A DNA stretch of 64,000 nucleotides from Methylorubrum extorquens (GTDB lineage: Bacteria; Pseudomonadota; Alphaproteobacteria; Rhizobiales; Beijerinckiaceae): contig NZ_JALJXF010000001.1 of assembly GCF_024169925.1 (NCBI RefSeq), forward strand, positions 564,001 to 628,000, written 5' to 3'. A model generated the notes under the pieces. The model did not search any database and was not told the origin of the DNA. It worked only from the letters and a program-made list of their open reading frames with translations. The position numbers and the translations under genes are program-made. How positions within the stretch are numbered: the first letter of the stretch is position 1; each line of letters begins with the position of its first letter. Of the stretch, positions 1 to 7,658 are shown piece after piece.

Positions 1-80
1 ATGATGGCGAAGGTGATGAGCATGATCCCGAAGATCGTCGGGATCATCAGCGCGATGCGGCGCAGGATGTAGGCGAGCAT
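1..80 (-). CDS. yejB: YejB-type oligopeptide ABC transporter permease, N-terminal fragment
   Basis: Only the first 26 codons lie inside the window; the gene runs off the left edge. The start codon is the complement of 78-80. The translation begins with MLAYILRRIALMIPTIFGIM, which is the first cytoplasmic turn and membrane helix typical of YejB/DppB-type permeases. The gene begins 9 bp after the stop of the upstream peptide-binding protein gene on the same strand. It should therefore be the membrane component of that importer, of the YejABEF microcin C/oligopeptide class. The substrate is not determinable here. Confidence 0.8.
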   Translation of the reverse strand, partial: MLAYILRRIALMIPTIFGIMLITFAI

Positions 81-89
81 GCTTGATCC

Positions 90-1952
90 TCAGCCCCGGC
101 CGATCCGGCGCGCCTTGGCCTCGTCGTACCACCACAGGCCCGGCACGCCGAGCCCGTAGGTCGGCAGCTTCGCCGGGCGGCCGAACACGTCCCACAGGGC
201 GAGGCGGTACTCGGGCGAGTACCACATCGGGATCCAGTAGCGGCCGGCCCGCATCACCCGGTCGAGGGCGCGGCAGGCCACCGCGAGGTTTGCGCGCGAA
301 TCCGCGTTGGCGATGCGGTCGAGCAGCGCGTCGATCGCCGGATCGCTGATGCCGGCGAGGTTGTTGGAGCCGGGGATCGCCGCCGCACGCGAGCCGTAGG
401 CCTCGCGCAGCTCCGGCCCCGGCGTCGCATCGCCCGAGGCGGCGCGGGAGGTGATGTCGAAGTCGAAGTCGCGCACCCGCGCCTGATACTGCGCGGCATC
501 GACCGCCCGCTGGCGCGCCTTGATGCCGATCAGCCCGAGATTGCGGATGAAGGGCTGGACGATCGGCTCCCAGACCGAATCCGAAACGAGGAACTCGAGC
601 TCGATTGGCTTGCCGCTCGGCAGCCGGAGGGCGCCGCCCTCGCGGGTGCAGCCCGCCTCCTTGAGCAGAGCCACGGCGCGGGCGAGCAGCGCCCGGTCCT
701 GCCCCGAGCCGTCCGGCACCGGGGGCGTCCAGGCCTCGCCGAAAACCTCGGCCGGCACCTGCCCGCTGAGGGGTTCGAGCAGCGCCAGCTCCTCCGCCGA
801 GGGCTTGCCCGTCGCCATCAGGTCGGTCTTCTGGAAGAACGAGACGGTGCGCTCGTAGGAGCCGAACATCGCCGTGCGGTTGGTCCAGGGGAAGTCGAAG
901 CAGAGGCCGATCGCCTCGCGCACGCGGGGATCCTTGAACACCTCGCGGCGGGTGTTGAAGAACCAGCCCTGGATGTTGGCGGGCGAGGTGTCGGGCAGGG
1001 TCTCGCGCTTGACGCGGCCCTCGCGCGCGGCGGGAAAATCGTATCCCGCCGCCCAGATCCGCGAGGTGAATTCCTGGCGGTAGGTGTAAGCGCCGCCCTT
1101 GAACGCCTCGAACGCCACCTGCCGATCGCGGAAATACTCGTAGCGGAGCTGATCGAAGTTGTTCTGCCCGACCATCACCGGCAGATCCGCCGCCCAGTAA
1201 TCGGTGACGCGCTCCAACTCGATGAAGCGGCCGATGTCGAGCCGCCCGACCTGATACGGGCCGGAGCCGAGCAGCGGCTTGAGGGTCTGGGCCTCGAAGT
1301 CGCGCCCCTCGAAGAACTTGGCCGAGAAGATCGGCAGTCCGGCGACGATCAGCGGCAGGTCGCGGCTACGACCGGGGGCGAAGCGGACCACCAGGGTCTC
1401 GTCGCCCTCGGCGATCGCCTCCGCGACATCGCGGATCACCTGCGCGATCGTCGGGTGGCCCTTCTCCTTGAGGATGGTGAGGGAGAAGGCCGCGTCCCGC
1501 GCGGTCAGGGGCGAACCATCGTGAAAGTGCGCCTGCGGGCGAAGAGCGAAGCGGTAGGTCAGGCCGTCGGGGCTGATCTCGACCGAGCGGGCGAGGAGGC
1601 CGTAGAGCGCGTCCGGCTCGTCGAGCGCGCGCACCATCAGGCTGTCGAAGGTGAGATTGATGCCGGCCGCGCCGTTGCCGCGGAAGACGTAGGGGTTGAG
1701 CGTGTCGAAGGTGTCGAACGCCTGATTGCCGAAGGTCTGGACGAGATGGGTCGCGAAGCGCCCGCCGCGCGGCGCCATCGGGTTCACGTAGTCGAAGTTC
1801 GGGAAGTCCGGCGCGTATTTCAGCTCGCCGAAGCTTGATAGGCCGTGAGTCTTGCGCACTTCCTCGGCGCGGGCCGAACAGGGCAGGGCGCCCGCGAGTG
1901 CCAGCACCCCCGAGCCGAGGACGACGCTCCGGCGGGTCGCGCCCGCGCTCAT
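90..1952 (-). CDS. YejA-like extracellular solute-binding protein (second of a tandem pair)
   Basis: Periplasmic binding protein of the family 5 peptide/nickel/oligopeptide class, 620 residues, close to the usual YejA length. The chosen start gives a twin-arginine-like signal peptide (RR at residues 7-8, hydrophobic core, AxA-type cleavage near residue 29). An open frame continues upstream to 2090, but that part lies inside the preceding gene. The start overlaps the stop of the preceding paralogue by ATGA (1949-1952), so the two are probably translationally coupled. The next gene is a YejB-type permease. The fold is recognisable from blocks such as GDATPGPELREAYGS and the C-terminal WIPMWYSPEYR. 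It likely delivers peptides or peptide-like ligands to the YejB permease. Ligand specificity is unknown. Confidence 0.88.
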   Translation of the reverse strand: MSAGATRRSVVLGSGVLALAGALPCSARAEEVRKTHGLSSFGELKYAPDFPNFDYVNPMAPRGGRFATHLVQTFGNQAFDTFDTLNPYVFRGNGAAGINLTFDSLMVRALDEPDALYGLLARSVEISPDGLTYRFALRPQAHFHDGSPLTARDAAFSLTILKEKGHPTIAQVIRDVAEAIAEGDETLVVRFAPGRSRDLPLIVAGLPIFSAKFFEGRDFEAQTLKPLLGSGPYQVGRLDIGRFIELERVTDYWAADLPVMVGQNNFDQLRYEYFRDRQVAFEAFKGGAYTYRQEFTSRIWAAGYDFPAAREGRVKRETLPDTSPANIQGWFFNTRREVFKDPRVREAIGLCFDFPWTNRTAMFGSYERTVSFFQKTDLMATGKPSAEELALLEPLSGQVPAEVFGEAWTPPVPDGSGQDRALLARAVALLKEAGCTREGGALRLPSGKPIELEFLVSDSVWEPIVQPFIRNLGLIGIKARQRAVDAAQYQARVRDFDFDITSRAASGDATPGPELREAYGSRAAAIPGSNNLAGISDPAIDALLDRIANADSRANLAVACRALDRVMRAGRYWIPMWYSPEYRLALWDVFGRPAKLPTYGLGVPGLWWYDEAKARRIGRG

Positions 1953-3874
1953 CGCGGCGCCCCCGTCTTGGCGGCGAGCGCCTCGTCGTACCACCACGTC
2001 GTCGGGAAGCCGGAAGCGCCGTATTTCGGCAGCACCGCCGGGCGGCCGAAGCGGTTCCAGCGCAGCGTCCGCGTGACCGGCGAGGACCATTGCGGCACCA
2101 TGAAATGGTGGGCGAGCAGCGCCCGGTCGAGGGCGTGCGTGGCGGCGACCAGGGTCTCGCGGTCGCCAGCGAAGATCAGCTTCTCGATCAGCGCGTCGAT
2201 GCCGGCATCCTTGATCCCGGCGATGTTGCGCGAGCCGGGCTTGTCGGCCGCCGCCGAGCCCCAGTACTCGCGCTGCTCGTTGCCGGGCGACAGCGATTCC
2301 GGCCAGTTCGAGGTCGTGATGTCGAAATCGAAGCTTCGCAGGCGGTTCTGGTACTGCGCCTGATCGATCACTCGGATCGAGGACTCGATGCCGATCAGCT
2401 TGAGCTGCGCGGCGTAGGGCAGGATCACCCGCTCGAACACGTTCTGGAATTCGAGGAACTCGACGGTCAGCGGCTCGCCGGTCGCCTTGGCGACCATCCG
2501 GCCGCCCTTCAGCTCGTAGCCGGCCTCACGCAGCAGGCCGACCGCCTTGCGCAGGTTGGCCCGCGCGGCCTCGGGCGTGTCGTTGACGGGGTTGGTGTAG
2601 GTCTCGGTGAAGACGCTGGCCGGCAGTTTGTCCTTCACGCTCTCCAGGATCACCTTTTCGATCCCGTCGGGCAGGCCCGACGAGGCGAGGTCCGAGCCGT
2701 AGAAGTAGGAATCGATCCGGCTGTAGAGGCCGTAGAAGAGCTGCCGGTTCATCTCCTCGAAGTTCAGGGCGAGGTTGAAGGCGCGGCGCACGCGCTCGTC
2801 CTTGAACTTGTCCCGGCGCAGGTTGAACACGAACGCCTGCATGATGCCGGTGCCGCGGCCGGGGAACTCTTCCTTGATGAGGCGTCCCTCCTTCACCGCC
2901 GGGAAGTCGTCGTAGACGGTGGCCCAGTTGCGGGCGATGTTCTCGCTGCGGAAATCGTAGAGGTCGCCCTTCAGCGCCTCCAGCAGCACCGACCCGTCGC
3001 GGAAATACTCGAAGCGGACCGTACCGAAATTGTTGCGGCCGCGGTTCACCGGCAGGTCCTTGCCCCAGTAATCGGCCACCCGCTCGTAGACGGCCGAACG
3101 GCCGGCATCGACCTTGGTTAGCCGATAGGGGCCCGAACCGAGCGGGATTTCCAGAGTCGTTTCGGTGGCGCTGCGCGGCTTGCCGGCCTTGTCGGTGCCG
3201 GTCCACCAGTGCTTCGGCAGCACCTGCATCTGGCCGAGCACCTGCGGCAGCTCGCGGTTGCCGGCCTCGCTGAAGCGGAAGACGACTTCGCGTTCGGCAC
3301 CCGGCTCGGCCTTGGCCACGGTGTGGTAGTAGGCGGCGTAGAACGGGCTGTTGGCCTTCAGGGTGTCGAAGGACCAGATCACGTCCTCGACGGTGACCGG
3401 CTTGCCGTCATGCCAGCGCGCATTCGGCCGTAGGCGATAGGTCACCGACTGGCCGTCCTCGGCGATCCGCACGCCCTCGGCGAGGAGCCCGTAGGAAGAG
3501 AACGGCTCGTCGCCGGAATCCTCCATCAGCGTGTCGTAGATCTGGGTGATCCCGCCTTCGAGATCCCCCTTCAGGCCGTTGACGATGAAGTTGAGGTTGT
3601 CGAAGCCGCCCTGGGCCCCGAGCCGCACCATGCCGCCGACCGGTGCCTTGGGGTCGGCATAGTCGAAATGTGGGAAGTCCGGCCCGTATTTCGGCTCGCC
3701 GAGCAGAGTCAGCGCGTGGCGCCAGGAACCCGAACCCTTGCCGGGTGCCTCCTGCGCCGAGACCTTCGAGGCGGATTCGGCGGGCTCCTGGGCCGAGGCG
3801 GAGCCTCGCAGCCCCATGAGGACGAGCGCTCCGGCAAGGAAGCTGCGGCGGGCAATTACGGTGGTTTCCGTCAC
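1949..3874 (-). CDS. YejA-like extracellular solute-binding protein (first of a tandem pair)
   Basis: 641-residue periplasmic binding protein of the same family as the following gene. It has a clear twin-arginine signal (RRSFLAG at residues 9-15, cleavage expected after ASA near residue 28). The mature part opens with an ALTLLGEPKYGPDFPHFDY-type block that both tandem copies share in modified form (ELKYAPDFPNFDY). It appears to be the first gene of the operon that continues into the second binding protein and a YejB permease. Two binding proteins in front of one permease suggest either broadened ligand range or a recent duplication followed by divergence. Confidence 0.9.
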   Translation of the reverse strand: MTETTVIARRSFLAGALVLMGLRGSASAQEPAESASKVSAQEAPGKGSGSWRHALTLLGEPKYGPDFPHFDYADPKAPVGGMVRLGAQGGFDNLNFIVNGLKGDLEGGITQIYDTLMEDSGDEPFSSYGLLAEGVRIAEDGQSVTYRLRPNARWHDGKPVTVEDVIWSFDTLKANSPFYAAYYHTVAKAEPGAEREVVFRFSEAGNRELPQVLGQMQVLPKHWWTGTDKAGKPRSATETTLEIPLGSGPYRLTKVDAGRSAVYERVADYWGKDLPVNRGRNNFGTVRFEYFRDGSVLLEALKGDLYDFRSENIARNWATVYDDFPAVKEGRLIKEEFPGRGTGIMQAFVFNLRRDKFKDERVRRAFNLALNFEEMNRQLFYGLYSRIDSYFYGSDLASSGLPDGIEKVILESVKDKLPASVFTETYTNPVNDTPEAARANLRKAVGLLREAGYELKGGRMVAKATGEPLTVEFLEFQNVFERVILPYAAQLKLIGIESSIRVIDQAQYQNRLRSFDFDITTSNWPESLSPGNEQREYWGSAAADKPGSRNIAGIKDAGIDALIEKLIFAGDRETLVAATHALDRALLAHHFMVPQWSSPVTRTLRWNRFGRPAVLPKYGASGFPTTWWYDEALAAKTGAPR

Positions 3875-3991
3875 GTTGGCGCGGTCTCCCGATCCCGTGA
3901 GAGGTCAGTCGGGCGTCGTTCTAGGACGAGGCCGGGGCCGGCGCCAACCCGCCGCGAGCGCGCAGGCCGTGCAGCCGGGGGTGCGACATGG

Positions 3992-4023
3992 AAAAGGCCG
4001 GGCTTTGCGGGGCCCGGCCTTTT
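3992..4023. terminator. Bidirectional rho-independent terminator
   Basis: A 12-bp GC-rich inverted repeat (AAAAGGCCGGGC at 3992-4003 and its complement at 4012-4023) with an 8-nt loop, flanked by A and T runs on both sides. It lies 27 bp past the stop of the minus-strand cytochrome c gene and upstream of the minus-strand binding-protein operon, so it should separate those two transcripts. Confidence 0.85.
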
Positions 4024-4049
4024 CACAACAATCCGCTTTCCGTTTCGCC

Positions 4050-4970
4050 TTACGGCTTGGGCGCCTCGGGATCGGCCTTGGCCGGCGGCTCGGTGGCCGG
4101 CGTGGACTCGGAGCCGGGCTCCGCCTTGGTCGGGATATCGCCCGAGGGCTTCGCCTCGGGGGCCTGCGTCGGGGCAACCTCGTTGCGCTGCGGCTGGGTC
4201 TGCGGTGCGGGGACCGGGCGGGCCGTGTCCTTGCCGTCGCCGGACTGCGTGTCGCCCTTCGGCGCGTTGGTCTTGGGCGCCTTGTCCTTGTCGCCGGTCG
4301 CACTCTCGACCGGCCGCTCCTCGGACTTGCCGGGTGCCTTGCCGTCGGCCTTCTTGTCCTCGGTCTTGCCTTCCGCCGGCTTGGCGGCTTCCGCCTTCTT
4401 GTCACCCTCAGGTGCCGCCTCGGCCTTCTTCTCGGCGGCCGGCAGCGGCTTCGGGCTGTCGGCGAGGCTACGCAGATAGGCGATGACGTTGGCGCGGTCC
4501 GTCGGCGAGCCGATGCCGGCGAACGCCATCTTCGTGCCCTTCACGTAGCCCTTCGGGTTCTCGAGGAAGTGGTCGAGATCCTCGTAGGTCCACGTGCCGC
4601 CCTTCTCCTTGAGCGCGGCGGAGTATTCGAAGCTGGCGGCATGCGCCTTCTCGCGCTCCACGATCTCCCAGAGATCCGGGCCGACCTTGTTGGGGCCGCC
4701 CTTCTCGAAGCTGTGGCAGGCTTGGCAGGCCTTGGTGCCGCCTTTGCCCTTGTCGGCATCGGCGCTGGCGAGCCGCACGGCGATGGGCTCGGCCTTCGGC
4801 GCTTCCGCTGCCGCGCCGCCGCTCTTCGGCTCCGGCTCGGGCAAGGGGTAGCCGGCGCTTCCGGCGGGCTTCGGGTGATAGATCAGCTCCGCAACGAAGC
4901 CCGACCCGACCGCGAACAGGAGGGCACCCAGGACCGCGCCCGCGACCTTGTTCAGCTCGAAGGAATCCAT
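4050..4970 (-). CDS. cycM: Membrane-anchored c-type cytochrome with long low-complexity tail
   Basis: 306-residue cytochrome c. A single uncleaved N-terminal membrane helix (about residues 9-30) is followed by a short linker and a class I cytochrome domain. The haem-attachment motif CQACH is at residues 82-86 and a likely axial Met at 148 (KGTKMAF). This matches the CycM/c552 family of alphaproteobacteria, which carries electrons from the bc1 complex to terminal oxidases at the periplasmic face of the inner membrane. The gene sits divergently next to kdsB and pheA, an arrangement also known in other Rhizobiales. Unusual is the roughly 130-residue tail after the haem domain, rich in Ala, Lys, Glu and Pro, which typical CycM lacks. 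The symbol rests on architecture and context. Confidence 0.8.
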   Translation of the reverse strand: MDSFELNKVAGAVLGALLFAVGSGFVAELIYHPKPAGSAGYPLPEPEPKSGGAAAEAPKAEPIAVRLASADADKGKGGTKACQACHSFEKGGPNKVGPDLWEIVEREKAHAASFEYSAALKEKGGTWTYEDLDHFLENPKGYVKGTKMAFAGIGSPTDRANVIAYLRSLADSPKPLPAAEKKAEAAPEGDKKAEAAKPAEGKTEDKKADGKAPGKSEERPVESATGDKDKAPKTNAPKGDTQSGDGKDTARPVPAPQTQPQRNEVAPTQAPEAKPSGDIPTKAEPGSESTPATEPPAKADPEAPKP

Positions 4971-5273
4971 GCTCGACAGCTCCGGCGCGCGGGATCAGGA
5001 CCCGGCGGATGAGGGCCCGACGGGCAGACGCCGGACTTTGGAGGATTTCAAGGGTGATTAGCCGCTCGGGCCCGATCTTGACAATGGGCCATGCGCGCTG
5101 CGCGCTGTCGCACACCGCTATTCGTCACACGCTTCGCGCGAGCGGGCATTTTCGTTGCAGCTCTGCCGCACCGCGACGGGGGACGCCCTGCCATGACAAG
5201 CCGGACGGCCGCTGCTAGAGCGCTCCCGCGCGCTCAAATTTCTTCCGCCCCAGTTCGTCCGACCTCTGAGGCC
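4971..5273. promoter_or_regulatory. Divergent intergenic region, cytochrome c / kdsB
   Basis: This 303-bp stretch separates two divergent genes and must hold both promoters. I see a TTGACA match at 5078-5083 on the plus strand but no convincing -10 at the right distance. There is no credible gene, RNA gene or repeat. The ORFs that cross it are out of character with known proteins. Confidence 0.4.
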
Positions 5274-6017
5274 ATGTCCGATCCCCTGATCCTGATTCCG
5301 GCCCGCCTCGCCGCGACCCGGTTGCCGTCGAAGCCGCTCGCCGACATCGCGGGCGTGCCGATGATCGTGCATGTCTGGCGCCGCGCGGTGGAGGCGGGGA
5401 TCGGCCCCGTGGTGGTCGCCACTGATACGGACGCGATCGCCGAGGCGATCGAGGCCCAGGGCGGGCTGGCGGTGATGACCCGGCCCGACCACCCTTCCGG
5501 CTCGGATCGTCTCGCGGAAGCGCTTGAGATCGTCGATCCCGACGGCAACCACGATGTCGTCGTCAACGTCCAGGGCGACCTGCCGACCATCGACCCGGCG
5601 ATCATCGCCGCATCCGTGATGCCGCTTGCCGACCCGCAGGTCGACATCGCCACCCTCTGCGCGGTGATCCACCGGCCCGAGGAGATGGACGATCCCAACG
5701 TGGTCAAGATCATCGGCCACACGGTGGGACCCAACCGCCTGCGCGCTCTGGCCTTTACCCGCGCCCGCGCCCCTTGGGGCGACGGGCCGCTGTTCCACCA
5801 TATCGGCCTCTACGCTTATCGCCGGAAGGCGCTCGCCCGCTTCGTCGCCCTGCCGCAGGGCGAGCTGGAGAAGCGCGAGAAGCTGGAGCAGTTGCGCGCG
5901 CTGGAGGCCGGCATGCGCATCGATGCGATGATCGTCGAGGATCTGCCGCTCGGCGTCGACACCCCCGCCGACCTCGAGCGCGCCCGCACGCTGCTCGCCA
6001 TCCGCCGCCTGAACTGA
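5274..6017 (+). CDS. kdsB: 3-deoxy-manno-octulosonate cytidylyltransferase (CMP-KDO synthetase)
   Basis: 247-residue enzyme that activates KDO with CTP to give CMP-KDO for lipopolysaccharide inner-core synthesis in the cytoplasm. The N-terminus [20 protein letters not shown] carries the family nucleotide-binding signature (IPAR-x-A-x-R-L-P-x-KPL). Further conserved blocks include [11 protein letters not shown] and [10 protein letters not shown], then a C-terminal [12 protein letters not shown] segment. The start at 5274 was chosen because homology begins there, although the frame is open further upstream. It is followed after 16 bp by pheA and is probably cotranscribed with it. Confidence 0.95.
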   Translation: MSDPLILIPARLAATRLPSKPLADIAGVPMIVHVWRRAVEAGIGPVVVATDTDAIAEAIEAQGGLAVMTRPDHPSGSDRLAEALEIVDPDGNHDVVVNVQGDLPTIDPAIIAASVMPLADPQVDIATLCAVIHRPEEMDDPNVVKIIGHTVGPNRLRALAFTRARAPWGDGPLFHHIGLYAYRRKALARFVALPQGELEKREKLEQLRALEAGMRIDAMIVEDLPLGVDTPADLERARTLLAIRRLN

Positions 6018-6033
6018 ACGCGCTAGAGCACCG

Positions 6034-6891
6034 ATGACCGACCGCACCATTGCCTACCAGGGCGAGCCCGGCGCCAACTCGCACATCATCTGCTCGCAGG
6101 CCTATCCCGGCTGGACCGCTCTGCCCTGCGCCACCTTCGAGGACGCCTTCGCCGCGGTGAACGAGGGCAAGGCGAGCCTCGCGATGATCCCGATCGAGAA
6201 CTCGATCGCAGGCCGGGTCGCCGACATCCACCACCTGATCCCGACCTCTCGGCTGCACATCATCGCCGAGCACTTCCTGCCGATCCACTTCCAGCTCATG
6301 GCCCTGCCGGGCGTCGGCGCGGAGCGGCTGACGAGCGTGCACAGCCATATCCACGCGCTCGGCCAGTGCCGCCGGATCATCCGGCGGCTCGGCCTCAAGG
6401 CGGTGGTGGCCGGCGACACGGCGGGCGCGGCCCGCGAGGTGGCGGAGGCGCGCGATCCCAGCCGCGCGGCGCTCGCGCCGGCTATGGCGGCCGAGGTCTA
6501 CGGCCTCGACATCCTGGAGCGCGACGTCGAGGACGAGGCGCACAACACCACGCGCTTCGTCGTGTTCTCGCCCGACCCCGCCGAGTGCGAGCCCGGCAAC
6601 GGCCCGACGGTGACCAGCTTCATCTTCCGGGTCCGCAACATCCCGGCGGCGCTCTACAAAGCGCTCGGCGGGTTCGCGACCAACGGCGTCAACATGTCGA
6701 AGCTCGAGAGCTACATGGTCGAGGGCCAGTTCACCGCGACCCAGTTCTACGCCGAGGTTGATGGCCACCCCGAGGATGACGGCCTGCGCCGGGCCCTCGA
6801 AGAGCTGCGCTACTTCTCGAAGGAGCTGCGCATCATCGGCACCTACCCGGCTCACCCGTTTCGCGAGACGACGCGGCAGGCGGCGGAATAG
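6034..6891 (+). CDS. pheA: Prephenate dehydratase (monofunctional, with ACT domain)
   Basis: 285-residue enzyme that converts prephenate to phenylpyruvate in phenylalanine synthesis. The N-terminal catalytic domain begins IAYQGEPGANSH and contains the ENSIAGRV block and the NTTRF motif (TRF is part of the active site in this family). The C-terminal ACT domain (about residues 195-275) contains KLESYMVEG, the ESxP/ESY-like site that binds phenylalanine for feedback inhibition. There is no chorismate mutase domain, as usual in alphaproteobacteria. It lies 16 bp after kdsB and is closed by a strong terminator at 6906-6937. Confidence 0.95.
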   Translation: MTDRTIAYQGEPGANSHIICSQAYPGWTALPCATFEDAFAAVNEGKASLAMIPIENSIAGRVADIHHLIPTSRLHIIAEHFLPIHFQLMALPGVGAERLTSVHSHIHALGQCRRIIRRLGLKAVVAGDTAGAAREVAEARDPSRAALAPAMAAEVYGLDILERDVEDEAHNTTRFVVFSPDPAECEPGNGPTVTSFIFRVRNIPAALYKALGGFATNGVNMSKLESYMVEGQFTATQFYAEVDGHPEDDGLRRALEELRYFSKELRIIGTYPAHPFRETTRQAAE

Positions 6892-6905
6892 CCAGAGCGC
6901 ATACG

Positions 6906-6937
6906 AAAAAGGCCGGCACAGGGGTGCCGGCCTTTTT
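6906..6937. terminator. Bidirectional rho-independent terminator between pheA and grpE
   Basis: A 13-bp inverted repeat (AAAAAGGCCGGCA at 6906-6918, complement at 6925-6937) with a 6-nt loop, followed by T on the plus strand and flanked by A. It lies between two convergent genes and can stop transcription from both. It resembles the terminator at 3992-4023. Confidence 0.92.
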
Positions 6938-6958
6938 TCTTCGACTGAAGGAAAAGCG

Positions 6959-7567
6959 TTACGCCGCGTCGGCGGGCTTGTCCTTGTTGGCCTCGGGCTT
7001 CGGGCCGCCCTTCGAGACGCCGACCAGGGCCGGGCGCAGGGTGCGGTCGCCGATGACGTAGCCGGTCTGCACCACCTGGACGACGGTGCCGTTGGGAACC
7101 TCGGTGTTGGGCACCTCGAACATCGCCTGATGGCGGTTCGGGTCGAAGCGCTGTCCCTTGGGATCGACCACCTTCACGCCGTGGCGCTCCAGCGTCTTGC
7201 CGAGATCCCGCTCGGTGAGGTCGATGCCCTCGATCAGACCCTTGAAGGGGCCCTCGGCACCCGCACGCGCCTCCTCCGGAACGCTTTCGAGCGCGCGGCG
7301 GATGTTGTCGGCGGTGTTGAGCATGTCGCGGGCAAAGTTCGTCACCGCGTAGGTGCGGGCATCCGCCACCTCGCGCTCGGTGCGGCGGCGCAGGTTCTCC
7401 ATCTCGGCCAGCGTGCGCAGCAGGCGATCCTTGAACTCGTCGCGCTCGGCGATCGCAGTGGCGAGCCCCTCCGAATCCGCGCCCGCCTGCGCGGCACCGG
7501 ATTGCGGCGAAGCCTCCGCCTCCGCGCCGTCGTGCCGCTCCTGCTTCTCCATGTCGTCAGCCATCAT
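6959..7567 (-). CDS. grpE: Nucleotide exchange factor GrpE
   Basis: 202-residue co-chaperone that releases ADP from DnaK. It has an acidic, disordered N-terminus, a long coiled coil (about residues 36-85, [20 protein letters not shown]) and the C-terminal beta-domain signature ending [20 protein letters not shown]. Two ATG codons (7567 and 7564) are adjacent, and either may be used. It stands alone. hrcA, which often precedes grpE in this class, is absent, and the upstream neighbour glnD ends 91 bp before the start. Confidence 0.96.
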   Translation of the reverse strand: MMADDMEKQERHDGAEAEASPQSGAAQAGADSEGLATAIAERDEFKDRLLRTLAEMENLRRRTEREVADARTYAVTNFARDMLNTADNIRRALESVPEEARAGAEGPFKGLIEGIDLTERDLGKTLERHGVKVVDPKGQRFDPNRHQAMFEVPNTEVPNGTVVQVVQTGYVIGDRTLRPALVGVSKGGPKPEANKDKPADAA

Positions 7568-7609
7568 CGTGCGATCGATCAGGTCTCGAAGTGTTCCGGG
7601 AAGGGGCTG

Positions 7610-7638
7610 ATATCATTCGGGCAAACCCCGAAATCAAG
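7610..7638 (-). promoter_or_regulatory. Candidate grpE promoter (heat-shock-like)
   Basis: On the minus strand, CTTGAT (complement of 7633-7638) and TGATAT (complement of 7610-7615) are separated by exactly 17 nt and lie about 45 bp before the grpE start. The CTTGA element is typical of RpoH-type -35 boxes in alphaproteobacteria. No CIRCE inverted repeat is visible. This is a sequence match only. Confidence 0.4.
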
Positions 7639-7658
7639 CGCACCGCGCGGCGGACGGG

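Noticed and set aside
3668..5012. Large plus-strand open frames across the cytochrome c gene
   Set aside because: They are antisense shadows of a high-GC gene; the sequences are Arg/Gly/Pro/Leu-rich with no recognisable domain, while the minus strand encodes a clear haem protein.
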